Source of the DNA: Kiritimatiellia bacterium | Lineage (GTDB): Bacteria > Verrucomicrobiota > Kiritimatiellia > UBA8416 > JAIOPI01 | Reading direction: 5' to 3' | Assembly: GCA_028822745.1 (NCBI GenBank) | Contig: JAPKCZ010000116.1 | Span: 1-6,523 of the forward strand | DNA: 6,523 nt | Shown here: positions 5,803 through 6,523 of the stretch, one piece after another | How positions within the stretch are numbered: position 1 is the first letter of the stretch | How the letters are laid out: each line of letters begins with the position of its first letter | Position numbers and translations under genes: made by a program | The notes under the pieces: generated by a model | The model's database searches: none | Told to the model about the DNA's origin: nothing | Seen by the model: the letters and a program-made list of their open reading frames with translations, nothing else

Positions 5803-6523
5803 TGGGCTCCTCCTTCGGTTCAGAGGGCCGGCTCTGAGCGGCGCTGCGCGCCGGGTGTGTGGGCGCGCGGCGCGCGCGTCGGTGTGTGCCGGGGCGAACG
5901 GCACGCCCTGCGTTCTGACGCGGAAGTGCGAGAATACGCAGATTGGATTCGGCGACGGCAAGTAGCATCCATAAAACCCAAAAGGTCTTGTAAAACTGAA
6001 AGGACAGCGTCATCCAAAAGATAAACATGACGAAGTAGGCAAAATAGAATCCATAGTAGAGCTGGTGTCGACGGTGTGAAATCAGTTTGAGGATCGGGTG
6101 GAAGAAGAAATAGGCAATCAGAAGCATGCCGGGAATGCCTGAATACCGTCCGTAATCCAAAAAGACGTTATGCGCGACATAATTGCCGCTGGCGCGGTAC
6201 TGAGGGGGAATGTTTTCTTTCTCGCCTGAGTTTTTTACGCCGAGTAGTGGATACTGTTGAATCGTGCGCAGCGAATACGTCCAAACATCCGTACGCGATG
6301 CTACGATGGATTGATCTTTTAATTCTTCTTGATAGTAGGCCCATAAGCCTTCGATACGAGAGCGCGCTTCAAAGGTGTTGGTCGAAATAACTAGGCCCAG
6401 ACCAAAAAGTGGAACAAGAACGAGACGCATCAGTTTTGACTTTGTTTTAACGTCGATTTTCGATGAAAGGACGTTGTTGTACATGGTGGCCAAGACGAGA
6501 CCGCTCATGATAATGAATCCCCC
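5786..6523 (-). CDS. O-antigen ligase / Wzy-type polymerase-like membrane protein (5' end outside window)
   Basis: Only the C-terminal 245 residues are inside the window. The frame is open to the right edge, so the start is missing and the internal Met at 6508 should not be taken as the start. Visible are a hydrophobic helix near residues 31-48, then the large presumed periplasmic loop with SRTDVWTYSLRTIQQYPLLGV (76-96) and VAHNVFLDYGRYSGIPG (116-132). These are hallmarks of the Wzy_C/O-antigen ligase family: an Arg before an aromatic helix, P-LLG-V, then A-H-N-x-xL followed by a G-x-x-G turn. Three more hydrophobic segments follow near 131-148, 156-178 and 179-200. Family members either polymerise undecaprenyl-linked repeat units (Wzy) or transfer the glycan to an acceptor (WaaL, PglL); which one applies cannot be decided here. 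The last 45 residues (201-245) form an Arg/Pro/Ala-rich tail unusual for the family. Its stop lies inside the next gene, a GT2 glycosyltransferase. Confidence 0.85.
   Translation of the reverse strand, partial: GGFIIMSGLVLATMYNNVLSSKIDVKTKSKLMRLVLVPLFGLGLVISTNTFEARSRIEGLWAYYQEELKDQSIVASRTDVWTYSLRTIQQYPLLGVKNSGEKENIPPQYRASGNYVAHNVFLDYGRYSGIPGMLLIAYFFFHPILKLISHRRHQLYYGFYFAYFVMFIFWMTLSFQFYKTFWVLWMLLAVAESNLRILALPRQNAGRAVRPGTHRRARRAPTHPARSAAQSRPSEPKEEPNERTV
5809..5814 (-). promoter_or_regulatory. Strong Shine-Dalgarno AGGAGG of the GT2 gene
   Basis: On the minus strand AAGGAGGAG precedes the ATG at 5802, with AGGAGG ending 6 bases before it. It is the best ribosome binding site in the window and fixes the GT2 start at 5802 instead of 5961. 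It lies inside the last codons of the upstream membrane protein (the PKEEPN region), so the two reading frames share this DNA. Confidence 0.85.

Noticed and set aside
5825..5910. GC-rich patch as an attachment site, origin or repeat array
   Set aside because: It sits within an open coding frame, has no regular repeat unit and no flanking integrase or direct repeats. A biased protein tail is the simpler explanation.
5803..5961. N-terminal extension of the GT2 gene starting at 5961
   Set aside because: It would add 53 Arg/Pro-rich residues before a normal GT2 start, overlapping the upstream gene deeply. AGGAGG stands at the right distance from the ATG at 5802.
6509..6523. Met at 6508 as the true start of the ligase/polymerase-like gene
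   Set aside because: The frame remains open to the window edge (Gly-Gly-Phe-Ile-Ile) and most of the expected membrane helices of this family are missing, so the gene is cut by the window.

Overview
The window is a piece of a surface-polysaccharide (exopolysaccharide, capsule or O-antigen) biosynthesis locus. All six genes lie on the minus strand, so transcription runs from high to low coordinates, and there is almost no non-coding DNA. The DNA looks moderately GC-rich by eye. The gene types (a WecA/MraY-family initiating sugar-1-phosphate transferase, GT-A and GT-B glycosyltransferases, a WcaF-type acetyltransferase and an O-antigen ligase/polymerase-like membrane protein) point to a bacterium, most likely Gram-negative. 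The first gene joins a WecA-like enzyme to a FlaA1/CapD-type N-terminal module. I loosely associate that with Verrucomicrobiota/Kiritimatiellota/Lentisphaerota-type genomes, but the sequence cannot settle the taxonomy and this is a low-confidence inference.

Layout in transcription order: (1) 6523-5786, the 3' part of an O-antigen ligase/Wzy-like polytopic membrane protein with an unusual Arg/Pro/Ala-rich tail; (2) 5802-4909, a GT2 glycosyltransferase that overlaps gene 1 by 17 bases and has a strong Shine-Dalgarno; (3) 4889-3678, a GT4 glycosyltransferase; (4) 3681-2500, a second GT4 glycosyltransferase coupled to the previous gene by an ATGA overlap; (5) 2491-1934, a left-handed beta-helix acetyltransferase of WcaF type, 8 bases downstream; (6) after a 92-base gap holding a good sigma-70-like promoter, 1841-1, a WecA-like GlcNAc-1-P-type transferase fused to a FlaA1/CapD-like four-helix membrane region and a Rossmann domain. 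This last gene runs off the left edge.

Inferred joint function: the WecA-like protein would load the first sugar-1-phosphate onto undecaprenyl phosphate at the inner face of the membrane. The GT2 and the two GT4 enzymes would add further sugars, the WcaF-like enzyme would O-acetylate the unit, and the ligase/polymerase-like protein would polymerise or transfer the lipid-linked product outside. No flippase, chain-length regulator or sugar-nucleotide synthesis gene is present here; they may lie outside the window. The sugar specificities cannot be read from the sequence.

The feature most worth following up is the WecA-FlaA1/CapD fusion. I saw no mobile element, CRISPR array, tRNA or rRNA. There is no gene-free stretch over 300 bases.
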